Source of the DNA: Leptospira stimsonii
GTDB taxonomy: Bacteria; Spirochaetota; Leptospiria; Leptospirales; Leptospiraceae
Reading direction: 5' to 3'
NCBI RefSeq assembly: GCF_003545875.1
Contig: NZ_QHCS01000002.1
Coordinates: 941,001-1,005,000 of the forward strand
Length of the DNA: 64,000 bases
The notes below the pieces were generated by a model. That model did no database searches and had not been told where the DNA came from. It was given only the letters and a program-made list of their open reading frames with translations. Of this stretch, positions 1-8,166 are shown in pieces. The first letter of the stretch is position 1. Every line of letters begins with the position of its first letter. A program made the translations under genes and the position numbers.

Positions 1-16
1 GAACCGTTTCCGGTAT

Positions 17-553
17 ATGGAACTTCTTTCTTTTCATTCTCAGAGAAAAATTGAATCTGCGCTTATCGAAGGAGCAATGGGTACGGATTCGATTTTGATT
101 CCCCTTTCCCATTGGAATGAGTTGGGCATAGAAGAAAGGAGGATTCTTTCCAGGAAACTTCCTCATCTCTTAAGGAGATATACGAAATTTGTGGCTTCTA
201 TGAAGAGACTTCATTGGAGGGCAGGAAAGATTAAATACAATCGGGGAAAAGGAAAGATGAAGAAGATGAGTATTCGTGTGAATACGGGAGCTTGGGCTAT
301 GTTGGGGGCTTTGGCGGCCGCGCATGGAGTTTCGCGCTGTTATTTGTTTAATTATTTGCTCTGGTTAGAAGAGGTTGGAGTGGGGGACTCTATTGTAGAA
401 ACTGTAAACCAAGGAGTTCCTAGGTTTCATGGATCTTACAGGATGATATGGACTTTAAATTTAGAGAAAAATCTCATTTCCAGAGAACTCGACTTCGAAC
501 CAAATCCTCTCATCGGTTTTTCTCCTGTCTTATCGCCTCAAAGTTCTTCCTAA
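17..553 (+). CDS. DUF1564 family protein
   Basis: A 178-residue basic protein. The central part (about residues 45-125: RRYTKFVASMKRLHW, then MSIRVNTGAWAMLGALAAAHGVSRCYLF) has the layout of the DUF1564 family, found in many copies in Leptospira genomes. The segment that starts with a short strand (SIRVNT) followed by two helices resembles a ribbon-helix-helix DNA-binding fold, so a small DNA-binding regulator is possible, but that is inference. The ATG lies only 17 bases from the window edge, so upstream control cannot be read. It converges on leuA, with about 30 bp between the two stops. No function is established for the family. Confidence 0.75.
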   Translation: MELLSFHSQRKIESALIEGAMGTDSILIPLSHWNELGIEERRILSRKLPHLLRRYTKFVASMKRLHWRAGKIKYNRGKGKMKKMSIRVNTGAWAMLGALAAAHGVSRCYLFNYLLWLEEVGVGDSIVETVNQGVPRFHGSYRMIWTLNLEKNLISRELDFEPNPLIGFSPVLSPQSSS

Positions 554-583
554 AAACGCTAAGAAGAAACAGATTCAAAAAAA

Positions 584-2098
584 CTAAAGACGATTGAGGG
601 CCGAAATATACGCTCTCGAACAAGCCTCGATGATATCCGTAGAACTTCCTTTTCCAACAACTCTCTCACCCTTGTACTCCAGAGTTACGGAAGCTTCTGC
701 CATCGCATCCTGACCCTCGGTAACCGGAGAAATCACGAGTCTGGAGACTTCCGGATTCATTCCCGTGGTTTTCTGTATCGCTTTGTAGATCGCGTCCACA
801 GGGCCGTCTCCGGTTGCAGATTCTTCTCGAATATGACCGTCGACCGAGATTCTCACGCCTGCGGTCGGCGTACTCTTTGTTCCCGTAGAAACCGTAAATC
901 CTTCCAGTTGATAACGATCCCCCGTGGACTTCCTTGTTTCATCTGAAAACAGGGCGCGAATGTCTTCGTCGTAGATTTCTTTTTTTCGATCCGCAATTTC
1001 TAAGAATCTCTGATAAGCGGCTTCCAATTCTTCCGTTTGTGGAGAAAAACCGAGTTTCACAATTCTATCTTTGAAACCGGCTCTTCCGCTGTGTCTTCCT
1101 AAGACCATTCGATTCGAAGAAAGTCCCACCGTTTCGGGTTTCATGATCTCGTAGGTTTCTCTGTGTTTGATCACGCCGTCTTGGTGAATCCCCGATTCGT
1201 GCGCGAAAGCATTTGCGCCGACAATTGCTTTGTTCGGTTGAACGAGCATTCCCGTGATCGTCTTTACGAGGTAAGATGCCCTTGCAATTTCTTCCGTCTT
1301 GATTCTTGTCTGAATTCCTAAAGTGTCCTTCCGAGTTCTCATCGCCATCACGACTTCTTCCATCGCGGTGTTTCCGGCTCTTTCCCCAATTCCGTTGATA
1401 GTACATTCGATCTGACGAGCCCCGTTTTGGACTGCGGCTAAGGAATTCGCCGTCGCGAGTCCAAGATCGTTGTGGCAGTGAGCGGAGAAAATTACGTTCT
1501 CCGCACCTCGAACATTCGTAATTAGGAATTTGAAAAGATTTCCGTATTCTTCCGGGGTCGTATAACCGACCGTATCCGGAATGTTGATGGTCGTTGCGCC
1601 GGCTTCGATCACAGCTTCACAGAGTTCTCTTAAGAATTCCGGTTCACTCCTGGTCGCGTCTTCCGGGGAAAATTCTACGTCTTCTACGAATTCTTTGCAA
1701 AGGGTTACGGCTTCCATCGCCATCTTCAAAACTTCTTTGGGTTCTTTTCCCAGTTTGAATTTCATATGAATCGGAGACGATGCGATGAACGTATGAATTC
1801 TTCTTCTCTTTGCGGGTTGAAGAGCTTTGTATGCGGATTCGATATCGGCTCTCATAGCTCTTGCGAGTGCGGCGATGATCGGTCCTTGTGTTTCTCTTGC
1901 GATTCTTTCCACCGCTTGGAATTGAACGGGGGAGGAAACGGGAAAACCCGCTTCAATGATATCGACTTTCATAGTCGCGAGTTGTGCGGCGATCTCGAGT
2001 TTTTCATTTTCTGTCATCGCGGCTCCAGGACATTGTTCTCCGTCCCGAAGAGTTGTATCAAAAATTCGAACGTAATCTTTCTGATCTTCTGTTGCCAT
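584..2098 (-). CDS. leuA: 2-isopropylmalate synthase
   Basis: Condenses acetyl-CoA with 2-oxoisovalerate, the first committed step of leucine synthesis, in the cytosol. The 504-residue protein has the HMGL-like TIM barrel with the DTTLRDGEQ motif (R18, D19), the metal-binding HCHND (H207, H209), GIGERAGN near 237 and HESGIHQDG near 300. The C-terminal third (about 370-500) is the LeuA dimer/regulatory domain that usually gives feedback control by leucine. EDATRSEPEFL fits isopropylmalate synthase, but citramalate synthase (CimA), also present in Leptospira, is a close paralogue, so substrate choice is inferred. It is divergent from the VOC-like gene with a 113-bp gap; I see no T-box or leader peptide there. 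Confidence 0.9.
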   Translation of the reverse strand: MATEDQKDYVRIFDTTLRDGEQCPGAAMTENEKLEIAAQLATMKVDIIEAGFPVSSPVQFQAVERIARETQGPIIAALARAMRADIESAYKALQPAKRRRIHTFIASSPIHMKFKLGKEPKEVLKMAMEAVTLCKEFVEDVEFSPEDATRSEPEFLRELCEAVIEAGATTINIPDTVGYTTPEEYGNLFKFLITNVRGAENVIFSAHCHNDLGLATANSLAAVQNGARQIECTINGIGERAGNTAMEEVVMAMRTRKDTLGIQTRIKTEEIARASYLVKTITGMLVQPNKAIVGANAFAHESGIHQDGVIKHRETYEIMKPETVGLSSNRMVLGRHSGRAGFKDRIVKLGFSPQTEELEAAYQRFLEIADRKKEIYDEDIRALFSDETRKSTGDRYQLEGFTVSTGTKSTPTAGVRISVDGHIREESATGDGPVDAIYKAIQKTTGMNPEVSRLVISPVTEGQDAMAEASVTLEYKGERVVGKGSSTDIIEACSRAYISALNRL

Positions 2099-2211
2099 CT
2101 TTTACTCGCAAAAAGTTCTTCTTCCAGTTTTTTCGGTTTTACTCTTTAGACAACCAATTAAACAGGAAGAATCTGCATTCTTCCTTTCTTGAAAATGCGA
2201 TACGAAAAACC

Positions 2212-2544
2212 ATGATTCAATTCTACGCGTCGAACTTTCAGTCTTCCGATAGCTCCGTTTCCGCAAATCTCTATTCCGAACTTTTCGGGTTGAAGATTCA
2301 CAAAAGTTCCCAGGTTCATTCCGAACTTTCTTGGGAGAATGGTCCAACGCTCATTTTCAGCAAGGAATCCAAAAACTGCCCTGTCAGTCCCGGAACCTTA
2401 ACCTTTCAGATTCAAAAAGAAGAATGGGAGAATTTTAAGATTCTTCTTTTGAGCAGAGGCTTTTCGCTGGAGACACAGGATTTAAAATATTCTTCCGTCT
2501 TGGATCCTTGGAAGAATCGACTCTGGTTTTATTACTTTGAATAA
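2212..2544 (+). CDS. Small VOC (glyoxalase/bleomycin-resistance)-like protein
   Basis: A 110-residue protein beginning MIQFYASN. SANLYSELFGLK near the N-terminus and DPWKNRLWFYYF at the C-terminus match the first and last strands of a vicinal-oxygen-chelate module, where such proteins read 'N-x-Y-x-x-LFG' and 'DPxGNxxxF'. The reading frame is open further upstream to 1984, but that part lies inside leuA and its promoter region; the ATG at 2212 is chosen because it begins the recognisable fold. Its last 13 bases overlap the end of the convergent VanW/glycosyltransferase gene. The metal ligands are not clear, so enzymatic activity is uncertain. Confidence 0.6.
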   Translation: MIQFYASNFQSSDSSVSANLYSELFGLKIHKSSQVHSELSWENGPTLIFSKESKNCPVSPGTLTFQIQKEEWENFKILLLSRGFSLETQDLKYSSVLDPWKNRLWFYYFE

Positions 2545-4331
2545 GAGAAAGCTTCAGTATGTTTTCGATTGAATCGAAGTGCGACTGCTTCTTTTAGACT
2601 TTCATAATCACCGACCGGAAGGATTACGACGCCGTCTCCTTCAAAGTCTTCCAGGCCGGAGGCGGTCGTTGTAACAATCGGGATGTTTTTGGAGATCGCT
2701 TTTAGGAGTTCTCTCGGTTTGTTTTCCACGTATGTTGGATACACAACGAGTCCGATCTCATCCCAAGAATTTTGAAACTTTTGTACGGAAATACTTTCCC
2801 AAAAACCTTCTTTCTCCACCGCGTTTCCCAAAACATGCAAGGAAAGATTCAATTCTTTTGCGAGTCGTTTCATTTCGTACGCACCCTTTTTTCCCAAGGC
2901 CGACCCGGGAAATAGAATTCCTTTCCGATCGGAAACGGGTTTTTCTTCAAACGGAAGGACGCACCATCTCAAAGGAGAGGCCTGCTTCGGAAACAATTTC
3001 AAAATTTCGGAATGGGGTGAGATGATCTTTTGCGCCGATTGGAGAGCCCTTGTTTCGGACTCGACCCAAAAATCGGGAGCTCGAAAGTCTTTTAACGTTT
3101 CACTTTGTGGATATCGTAAATACGCTTGATCCAACCGTTCGTGGAGTACCGATAGAGGAAGTCTCGTCATCAATACGTCAAAGGTTCTTCCCGCAAAAAC
3201 GCCCGCTTCCCAAAGAGCGGGGAGCAAGGTTTGAGAAACCACAATATGAGAAGCTTCGTATGGAATTTCTTTTGCGATTCTATCCGCAAGTTTTCGATCT
3301 AACTCGAGATTCAATTGGAACGGGTTCGTATTCTTTCCCGCCCCATAGCGTAGTTTGAAACTTCTCCAAAGAGATCTTAGGAATATTTCCTTCACGTTCT
3401 TTTTATTTCGGATCGTCCAATTGAAACGATTGGTTCCCCAACGACTTCCGTTTTTCAAAGGAAGAATTACGGAATCTTTTGGTACGCAGTGCGCCGATAC
3501 ATACGCGTCGTATTCAGGCCAAACCTCGTCCAACACCCAGACAGTAAAATCGGATGTGGGACGGTTGTTCCAACTGTGTTGGCTACAAGAAACTCTTCCA
3601 CAAGAGTAACAATCATTTAGAGCTTTTGCTTCCTTTCTCGGTGGAAACGTTTCCGTTTGATTCTCTTCTGCGAAGTCGAAAGTAGAATCCTCCGTTTGAA
3701 ATCGAGCAAGAGATCGAAAACGAACGATCATACTTTCGGAGTTGAATTCGATTTCGATTCGATAATCCACCGGAGATCGAAATCGCAAATCCAGGTAATT
3801 CCATTTAATCGTCGCATCTCTGTCCTTTTCCGCCAAAGATCCGGGAAAGACATGCGAATGTTTATGACGTTCCAAAATTTCGAAACCGGATCGAACCGCG
3901 ACGTCGTAGAGGGCGTTCGAGATTTGACAAAGTCCTCCGGCAATACTGGGAACGATACAGCCTTCTCTAATTTCCCTTCCTAAAACATATCCTTTTCCGA
4001 AATTGGGATTTCCGATCTGTTTCCAAAAGCTAAAAACTTGCCCGGCGGAAACTCGAACCCCATTTAATTTTCTGGCCGCGATTCTTAGATTTTCAATTTT
4101 ACCAAAGGTTAGAATTTTATTTTCGAGTGTATCGTTCGGATTCCAAAGAGGTGTTTCCGAAATTGCCAGAACGGAGGAGATCCCCGGATGCCGATCTTTG
4201 CTCTTTCTCCACAAAGGAATCGGAAAAAGAAGATTCTTACATCCTCTGTAGCCTTGAAAGCAAAGAACCTTCAATGCAAACAAGAGCTCATCCGCACGCG
4301 TTTTGTTTGGGGTCGTTTCGGTCAACTGCAT
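2532..4331 (-). CDS. VanW-domain / glycosyltransferase-like fusion protein
   Basis: A 599-residue protein of two parts. Residues about 75-205 are a VanW-family domain (VRVSAGQVFSFW, GREIREGCIVPSIAGGLCQ, ALYDVAVRSGF, ERHKHSH), as in VanW and related envelope proteins of unknown reaction. A short linker carries C241, C244, C249 and H252 (CYSCGRVSCSQH), which could bind a metal. Residues about 265-590 resemble a GT4-type glycosyltransferase: a strand opening VWVLDEVWPEYDAYVSAH, and near the end VVYPTYVENKPRELLKAIS followed by IPIVTTTASGLEDF, the usual nucleotide-sugar-binding end. No signal peptide or clear membrane segment is seen. A role in modifying an envelope polymer is inference. It is not in an obvious operon. 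Confidence 0.7.
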   Translation of the reverse strand: MQLTETTPNKTRADELLFALKVLCFQGYRGCKNLLFPIPLWRKSKDRHPGISSVLAISETPLWNPNDTLENKILTFGKIENLRIAARKLNGVRVSAGQVFSFWKQIGNPNFGKGYVLGREIREGCIVPSIAGGLCQISNALYDVAVRSGFEILERHKHSHVFPGSLAEKDRDATIKWNYLDLRFRSPVDYRIEIEFNSESMIVRFRSLARFQTEDSTFDFAEENQTETFPPRKEAKALNDCYSCGRVSCSQHSWNNRPTSDFTVWVLDEVWPEYDAYVSAHCVPKDSVILPLKNGSRWGTNRFNWTIRNKKNVKEIFLRSLWRSFKLRYGAGKNTNPFQLNLELDRKLADRIAKEIPYEASHIVVSQTLLPALWEAGVFAGRTFDVLMTRLPLSVLHERLDQAYLRYPQSETLKDFRAPDFWVESETRALQSAQKIISPHSEILKLFPKQASPLRWCVLPFEEKPVSDRKGILFPGSALGKKGAYEMKRLAKELNLSLHVLGNAVEKEGFWESISVQKFQNSWDEIGLVVYPTYVENKPRELLKAISKNIPIVTTTASGLEDFEGDGVVILPVGDYESLKEAVALRFNRKHTEAFSYSK

Positions 4332-4725
4332 CGGAGACTACCTTTTTACTAACAATCGAACAGGGAAAAATTTTTCCTTTGATTCTAATTCTTTACGCTT
4401 ATTAGACAAAGACCTGAAATTAATTTCGAGTAAAATCCGAAGAAACGTTTCCGACAATCTCTTGAGGAATAGATTCTTGTTAGGCGGAGAATAGAGAAGG
4501 CCGCGGATTTTTTTAAACGGCTGAAAGATTCTTTCCTTGAACCAAGATCGAGTAACGTAGAGAATAAATCCATTCTCAAATTGTTAGAATGGATTTTCGA
4601 CTTACGCTTTTGCGTCGTAATTCCCGGTCGCGGGAAATAGGAAGAGTTTTGAAAAATCGAAATGCAATTCTGGTCATAAAATCAAATCCTAAGCGAATCG
4701 GAATCGGATCTAAGGAATTCTTTTT
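4332..4725. other. Intergenic region, 394 bp, nothing recognised
   Basis: Lies between the start of the VanW fusion and the stop of the queuosine-precursor transporter, both on the minus strand, so it should hold the promoter of the VanW gene. Short reading frames exist on both strands (for example minus 4385-4579 and plus 4589-4837), but they are unlike any family I know and the latter runs into the transporter gene. I see no tRNA, terminator or repeat. Confidence 0.5.
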
Positions 4726-5433
4726 TCAACCAGGAGAAATCGGTTCCACGTCGGATCGACCATCGTGCATGGCCGCCAAAATCATCTTTTCTGCGTCCGC
4801 GCCCAAATACCAATCCAACAATTTATGCGCGCCGTAGATGATCGGAGTGATTGCGACCGCCACCCCACATTTATAGAGAAAGTTATTGGTAGAAATCTGG
4901 TTCAGTTCTTCAAAGCTCAGTTTTCCACCGCTCAAGGCGATATAAATCACGACGAAGGAATCGACGAGCTGAGATACGATCGTAGAACCCGTAGCTCGAA
5001 GCCAGATAAACTTATTCTTGGTTTTAACCCGAATAAAATGGAAGATCTGTATGTCGATGAGTTGTCCCACGAGATAGGCTACGATCGAACCGATGATGAT
5101 CTTTCCCGAATTCCCAAAGACGATGTTGAAAGAATGATCGTCGACGGGAGAATTCGGCGCCGCCGGAATCCACATGTCCAACATCAAAAGAAAGTAAGCC
5201 ACAAAAATCATCACCATTCCAACAAGAGTGGTAAAACGAACTCCTTTACGCCCATAGTATTCGTTTAAAAGGTCGGTGACGATAAAAGTAACCGGAAACG
5301 GGATCACACCCATCGTAAGAGTGAATCCAAAGGAGACAAAAAGTTTTGAACCGGTCACTTCGGCAAGAATCAGAAATGTGAGAAAGAATCCGTTTAAGGC
5401 GATAAATAATTTCAGAGGTTTCGTAAGAGGCAT
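4726..5433 (-). CDS. yhhQ: Queuosine precursor transporter (YhhQ/QPTR family)
   Basis: An integral inner-membrane protein of the COG1738/QPTR family, which takes up precursors of the tRNA base queuosine (preQ0, preQ1 or queuine in studied cases). The 235 residues from MPLTKPLKLF form about six hydrophobic helices with the family's features: ALNGFFLTFLILAEVTGSKLF, PFPVTFIVTDLLNEYYGRKG in the first half, and QLIDIQIFHFIR and STIVSQLVDSFVV later. The frame extends 32 codons upstream (to 5529), but that part is hydrophilic and unlike the family, so I chose the ATG at 5433, preceded by AAGGGGAA. A tgt gene 13 kb away supplies the enzyme that uses such a precursor. The substrate here is inferred. 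Confidence 0.85.
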   Translation of the reverse strand: MPLTKPLKLFIALNGFFLTFLILAEVTGSKLFVSFGFTLTMGVIPFPVTFIVTDLLNEYYGRKGVRFTTLVGMVMIFVAYFLLMLDMWIPAAPNSPVDDHSFNIVFGNSGKIIIGSIVAYLVGQLIDIQIFHFIRVKTKNKFIWLRATGSTIVSQLVDSFVVIYIALSGGKLSFEELNQISTNNFLYKCGVAVAITPIIYGAHKLLDWYLGADAEKMILAAMHDGRSDVEPISPG

Positions 5434-5594
5434 AAGCGGTTTTTCCCCTTGGCATTGGATTTCGTCAACTTGTAAAAAGAACCATTTGACAGTCCTCTCA
5501 CCCCGAAATCTCTGGAAGAGGATCCTCAATCAAAGACTGAAGGAAACTTCTTTATTTTCCGCTTCTTTGATTCGATAATAAGAACGTTAACACA

Positions 5595-7229
5595 ATGGCA
5601 AACAAACAAGAAGACAAACACAAAATCCCGGACGGACTCAGTCAACCGGTTCCATTTCCGAGAAATTCAGAACCGAAAAAGAAGATTCTATTCTATTCTT
5701 TTACCTGGTTTTTATTATCCGTTCTCTCATTCTCTTTAGGAATCAATCTTCTCAAAAAAGACAACGCGGCCGTAGCAAACCAATCCGAAACGGTTCAAGC
5801 AAGCTCCGTTGGAATCATGGATGGTATCCGAGATCTCTTCTTTATCAATAAGCCGGTAAACCAGACCGAAACAACGAACTCTACACCGGAATCCGACTCT
5901 TCGAAATCCGGATTCTTCTCTTTTGGGAAGGACGACGGAGATAAGCCGGACGCAACGTTGCTTCCGAGGGCGGACGAAAACACTACGTTCCGCGCATCCA
6001 CTTGGTTTTCAGATTACGAAGCGATGAAAAAGACCGTTCATCTCTACAATGAAATCCATCCGTTTATCTATGGAATGAAGGGTCGCGAGACCAACAACGG
6101 CGATCTGTATTCCAGCTGGGGAAGCACTCAGAAACACGAACGTGTCGCCGAACTTCGAAAACTCAATCCGAACGTAAAAATCATTCCTACCATTTTCCGC
6201 TGGGAGAATAAATACGAGAAAATCTCCGAAAACATCGGGATGAACGGTCGCAACGATATCAGAGACAAACACCTTGCGAACATTCTTCATGAACTCGATA
6301 CGTACGGCTATGACGGAATCGATATCGACTACGAAGGAATGAGCTGTGAGAAAAAGGAAAAGTTCGAAGAATTCATCGTGATCCTTTCCAAGGAAGTGCA
6401 TAAACGCGGAAAAATTCTTTCCGTCGCTGTACATCCGAAAACTCCCGCTAAAAAAGAAACCTTCAAAGCTTGCAAGGGCCTAAAAGAAAAAATCAAAATG
6501 GATTACGCGGAGAATTGGAGAGGGCCGATGACACACGACTACGCCTTTCTAGCAAAGTACGCGGATCGTATTAAAATTATGGCATACGAATTGCATCCTC
6601 GTAAATATAGAAATCCGGGACCGGGACCTCAGGCACCGAACACTTGGATCAAAAGTATCATAGAATACGCTAAAGCGAGAGTTCCTTCCCGTCAGTTGTA
6701 TATGGCGATCCCTACGTACGGTTACGATTGGGCGCTCAACTGTAATTCCAAAATCAAGTCGGTTTATTATCAGGACGCGGTTCGTAAAAAGGATTTGGGA
6801 ATTCACAGACAACCGACGAACATCGATCAGATTATGGCTAATACAAAGAACTCAAGTACTTGGACCAATCTTTCCAAGTTTTCCTGGGTTCATACCGGAA
6901 AGACATACGAAGATCCAAGCATCTGGTATAAGTCCGAAGGTTGTGATCGAGTCGCGTTCTATATGAATCGAAAAGCCTTTGAAGACAAGATGAGTCTTTT
7001 AAGACAATACGATCTGGGTGGATTTTCCTTCTGGCAGTTGATCAGCGACAACGATCCAGGAATCAACGACTATCTCGAATTATTGGTTTCTAATAAACTA
7101 CCTCCAGTTGAAAAAATCAAAGAACCCGTAAAGGATCCGAACGCTCCTTCGAAGGACGCTCAACAAACTCCGGAAGAAGCAAACGTAAACCGCCAGCACG
7201 CGGAGAAAGTTGCCAGAAAACAAGGTTAA
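5595..7229 (+). CDS. Membrane-anchored glycoside hydrolase family 18 protein
   Basis: A 544-residue protein with one N-terminal membrane helix (about residues 31-52), a low-complexity Ser/Thr/Asp linker (60-130) and a GH18 TIM-barrel (about 135-495). The catalytic signature is complete: YDGIDIDYEG, with D240, D243, D245 and the proton donor E247. The layout resembles cell-wall-active GH18 proteins (YaaH/SleL-like) as much as true chitinases. An outward-facing, membrane-tethered enzyme acting on peptidoglycan or another amino-sugar polymer is likely but not shown. The tail (500-544) is charged. Its last 20 bases overlap the start of the Sua5 gene, so the two are probably translated together. 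Confidence 0.85.
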   Translation: MANKQEDKHKIPDGLSQPVPFPRNSEPKKKILFYSFTWFLLSVLSFSLGINLLKKDNAAVANQSETVQASSVGIMDGIRDLFFINKPVNQTETTNSTPESDSSKSGFFSFGKDDGDKPDATLLPRADENTTFRASTWFSDYEAMKKTVHLYNEIHPFIYGMKGRETNNGDLYSSWGSTQKHERVAELRKLNPNVKIIPTIFRWENKYEKISENIGMNGRNDIRDKHLANILHELDTYGYDGIDIDYEGMSCEKKEKFEEFIVILSKEVHKRGKILSVAVHPKTPAKKETFKACKGLKEKIKMDYAENWRGPMTHDYAFLAKYADRIKIMAYELHPRKYRNPGPGPQAPNTWIKSIIEYAKARVPSRQLYMAIPTYGYDWALNCNSKIKSVYYQDAVRKKDLGIHRQPTNIDQIMANTKNSSTWTNLSKFSWVHTGKTYEDPSIWYKSEGCDRVAFYMNRKAFEDKMSLLRQYDLGGFSFWQLISDNDPGINDYLELLVSNKLPPVEKIKEPVKDPNAPSKDAQQTPEEANVNRQHAEKVARKQG

Positions 7230-8166
7230 CACTCTCATAACAGACTCTCCCTCGGAAGCGGCAAAAGTATTGCTTCGGGGAGGGATCGTCGTCTTTCCCA
7301 CCGAAACCGTTTATGGAATCGGGGCATCCGCCTTCGATCACAAGTCTTGCAGGAGAATCTACGAAGTCAAAAACCGTCCTTCGGACAATCCTCTCATTCT
7401 TCATGTAGAGAATCTGGCCGCGCTGAACGTATGCGCTTCTTTAAACCCGGCGGGCAAACTCGTCTTCCAAAAATTTTCTCCAGGTGCCATTACTGGAATT
7501 TTCCCAAAAAACGATCCGAACCTTTTTACCGCGGATCTGAAGACGGTTGCGGTACGAATTCCATCCAATCCAACGGCGCGTTCTTTTTTAGAATTTTGTA
7601 ATGTTCCCGTTGCGGCCCCTTCGGCAAATCTTTCCGGAAGACCTTCCTTAACAAAAATGGAATATATCTTAGAGGAATTTTCCGGGAAGGTGGATTGTAT
7701 TCTGATAGGGGAAGAACCGCAGATCGGAATCGAATCCACTGTGATCGACTTTACGTCCAATCCGCCGATCCTGCTTCGTCCCGGATTTGTCGACTTTCAA
7801 GATCTCAAAGAAATTCTTCCGGAAATCCAAGTTTTAAAATCGGAGGATAAAACGCGGAATACTTCGACGGAAGCGCCGATCAGTCCCGGACTCAAATACA
7901 GGCATTACGCGCCGATTTGTAAGGTAATTCTTACGGAAAATCTGGAGAACATACCTTCGGACGCGGCACAAATCGGATTTCGGTTTTACGAGGATGTCGC
8001 TTATCAAATTAGAGTAGATTCCAACGAAGCATATATGAAATCTCTGTATTCCTTTTTTGTGGAATGTGACCGGAGAAAAATCAAAGAGGCCTATTGTGAA
8101 ATCCCGAAAGAGGGAAGAGGAAAGGAAGCCCTTCTGAATCGAATCACAAAAGCCGCCTCGAAATGA
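7210..8166 (+). CDS. tsaC: L-threonylcarbamoyladenylate synthase (Sua5 type)
   Basis: Makes threonylcarbamoyl-AMP from threonine, bicarbonate and ATP for the t6A37 modification of ANN-decoding tRNAs. Residues about 12-190 are the YrdC fold (GGIVVFPTETVYGIGASA, KNRPSDNPLILHV, GAITGIFPK, VPVAAPSANLSGRPS, IGIESTVIDF). The linker KYRHYAP near residue 230 and a C-terminal domain to 318 mark it as the longer Sua5 type rather than the short TsaC type. The ATG lies 20 bases inside the upstream GH18 gene, and the sequence from there matches the family N-terminus. It ends directly against the stop of the convergent sppA-like gene. Confidence 0.92.
   Translation: MPENKVNTLITDSPSEAAKVLLRGGIVVFPTETVYGIGASAFDHKSCRRIYEVKNRPSDNPLILHVENLAALNVCASLNPAGKLVFQKFSPGAITGIFPKNDPNLFTADLKTVAVRIPSNPTARSFLEFCNVPVAAPSANLSGRPSLTKMEYILEEFSGKVDCILIGEEPQIGIESTVIDFTSNPPILLRPGFVDFQDLKEILPEIQVLKSEDKTRNTSTEAPISPGLKYRHYAPICKVILTENLENIPSDAAQIGFRFYEDVAYQIRVDSNEAYMKSLYSFFVECDRRKIKEAYCEIPKEGRGKEALLNRITKAASK

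Noticed and set aside
4385..4579. 64-codon minus-strand reading frame
   Set aside because: No family likeness and no good start; lies in the presumed promoter region of the VanW gene.
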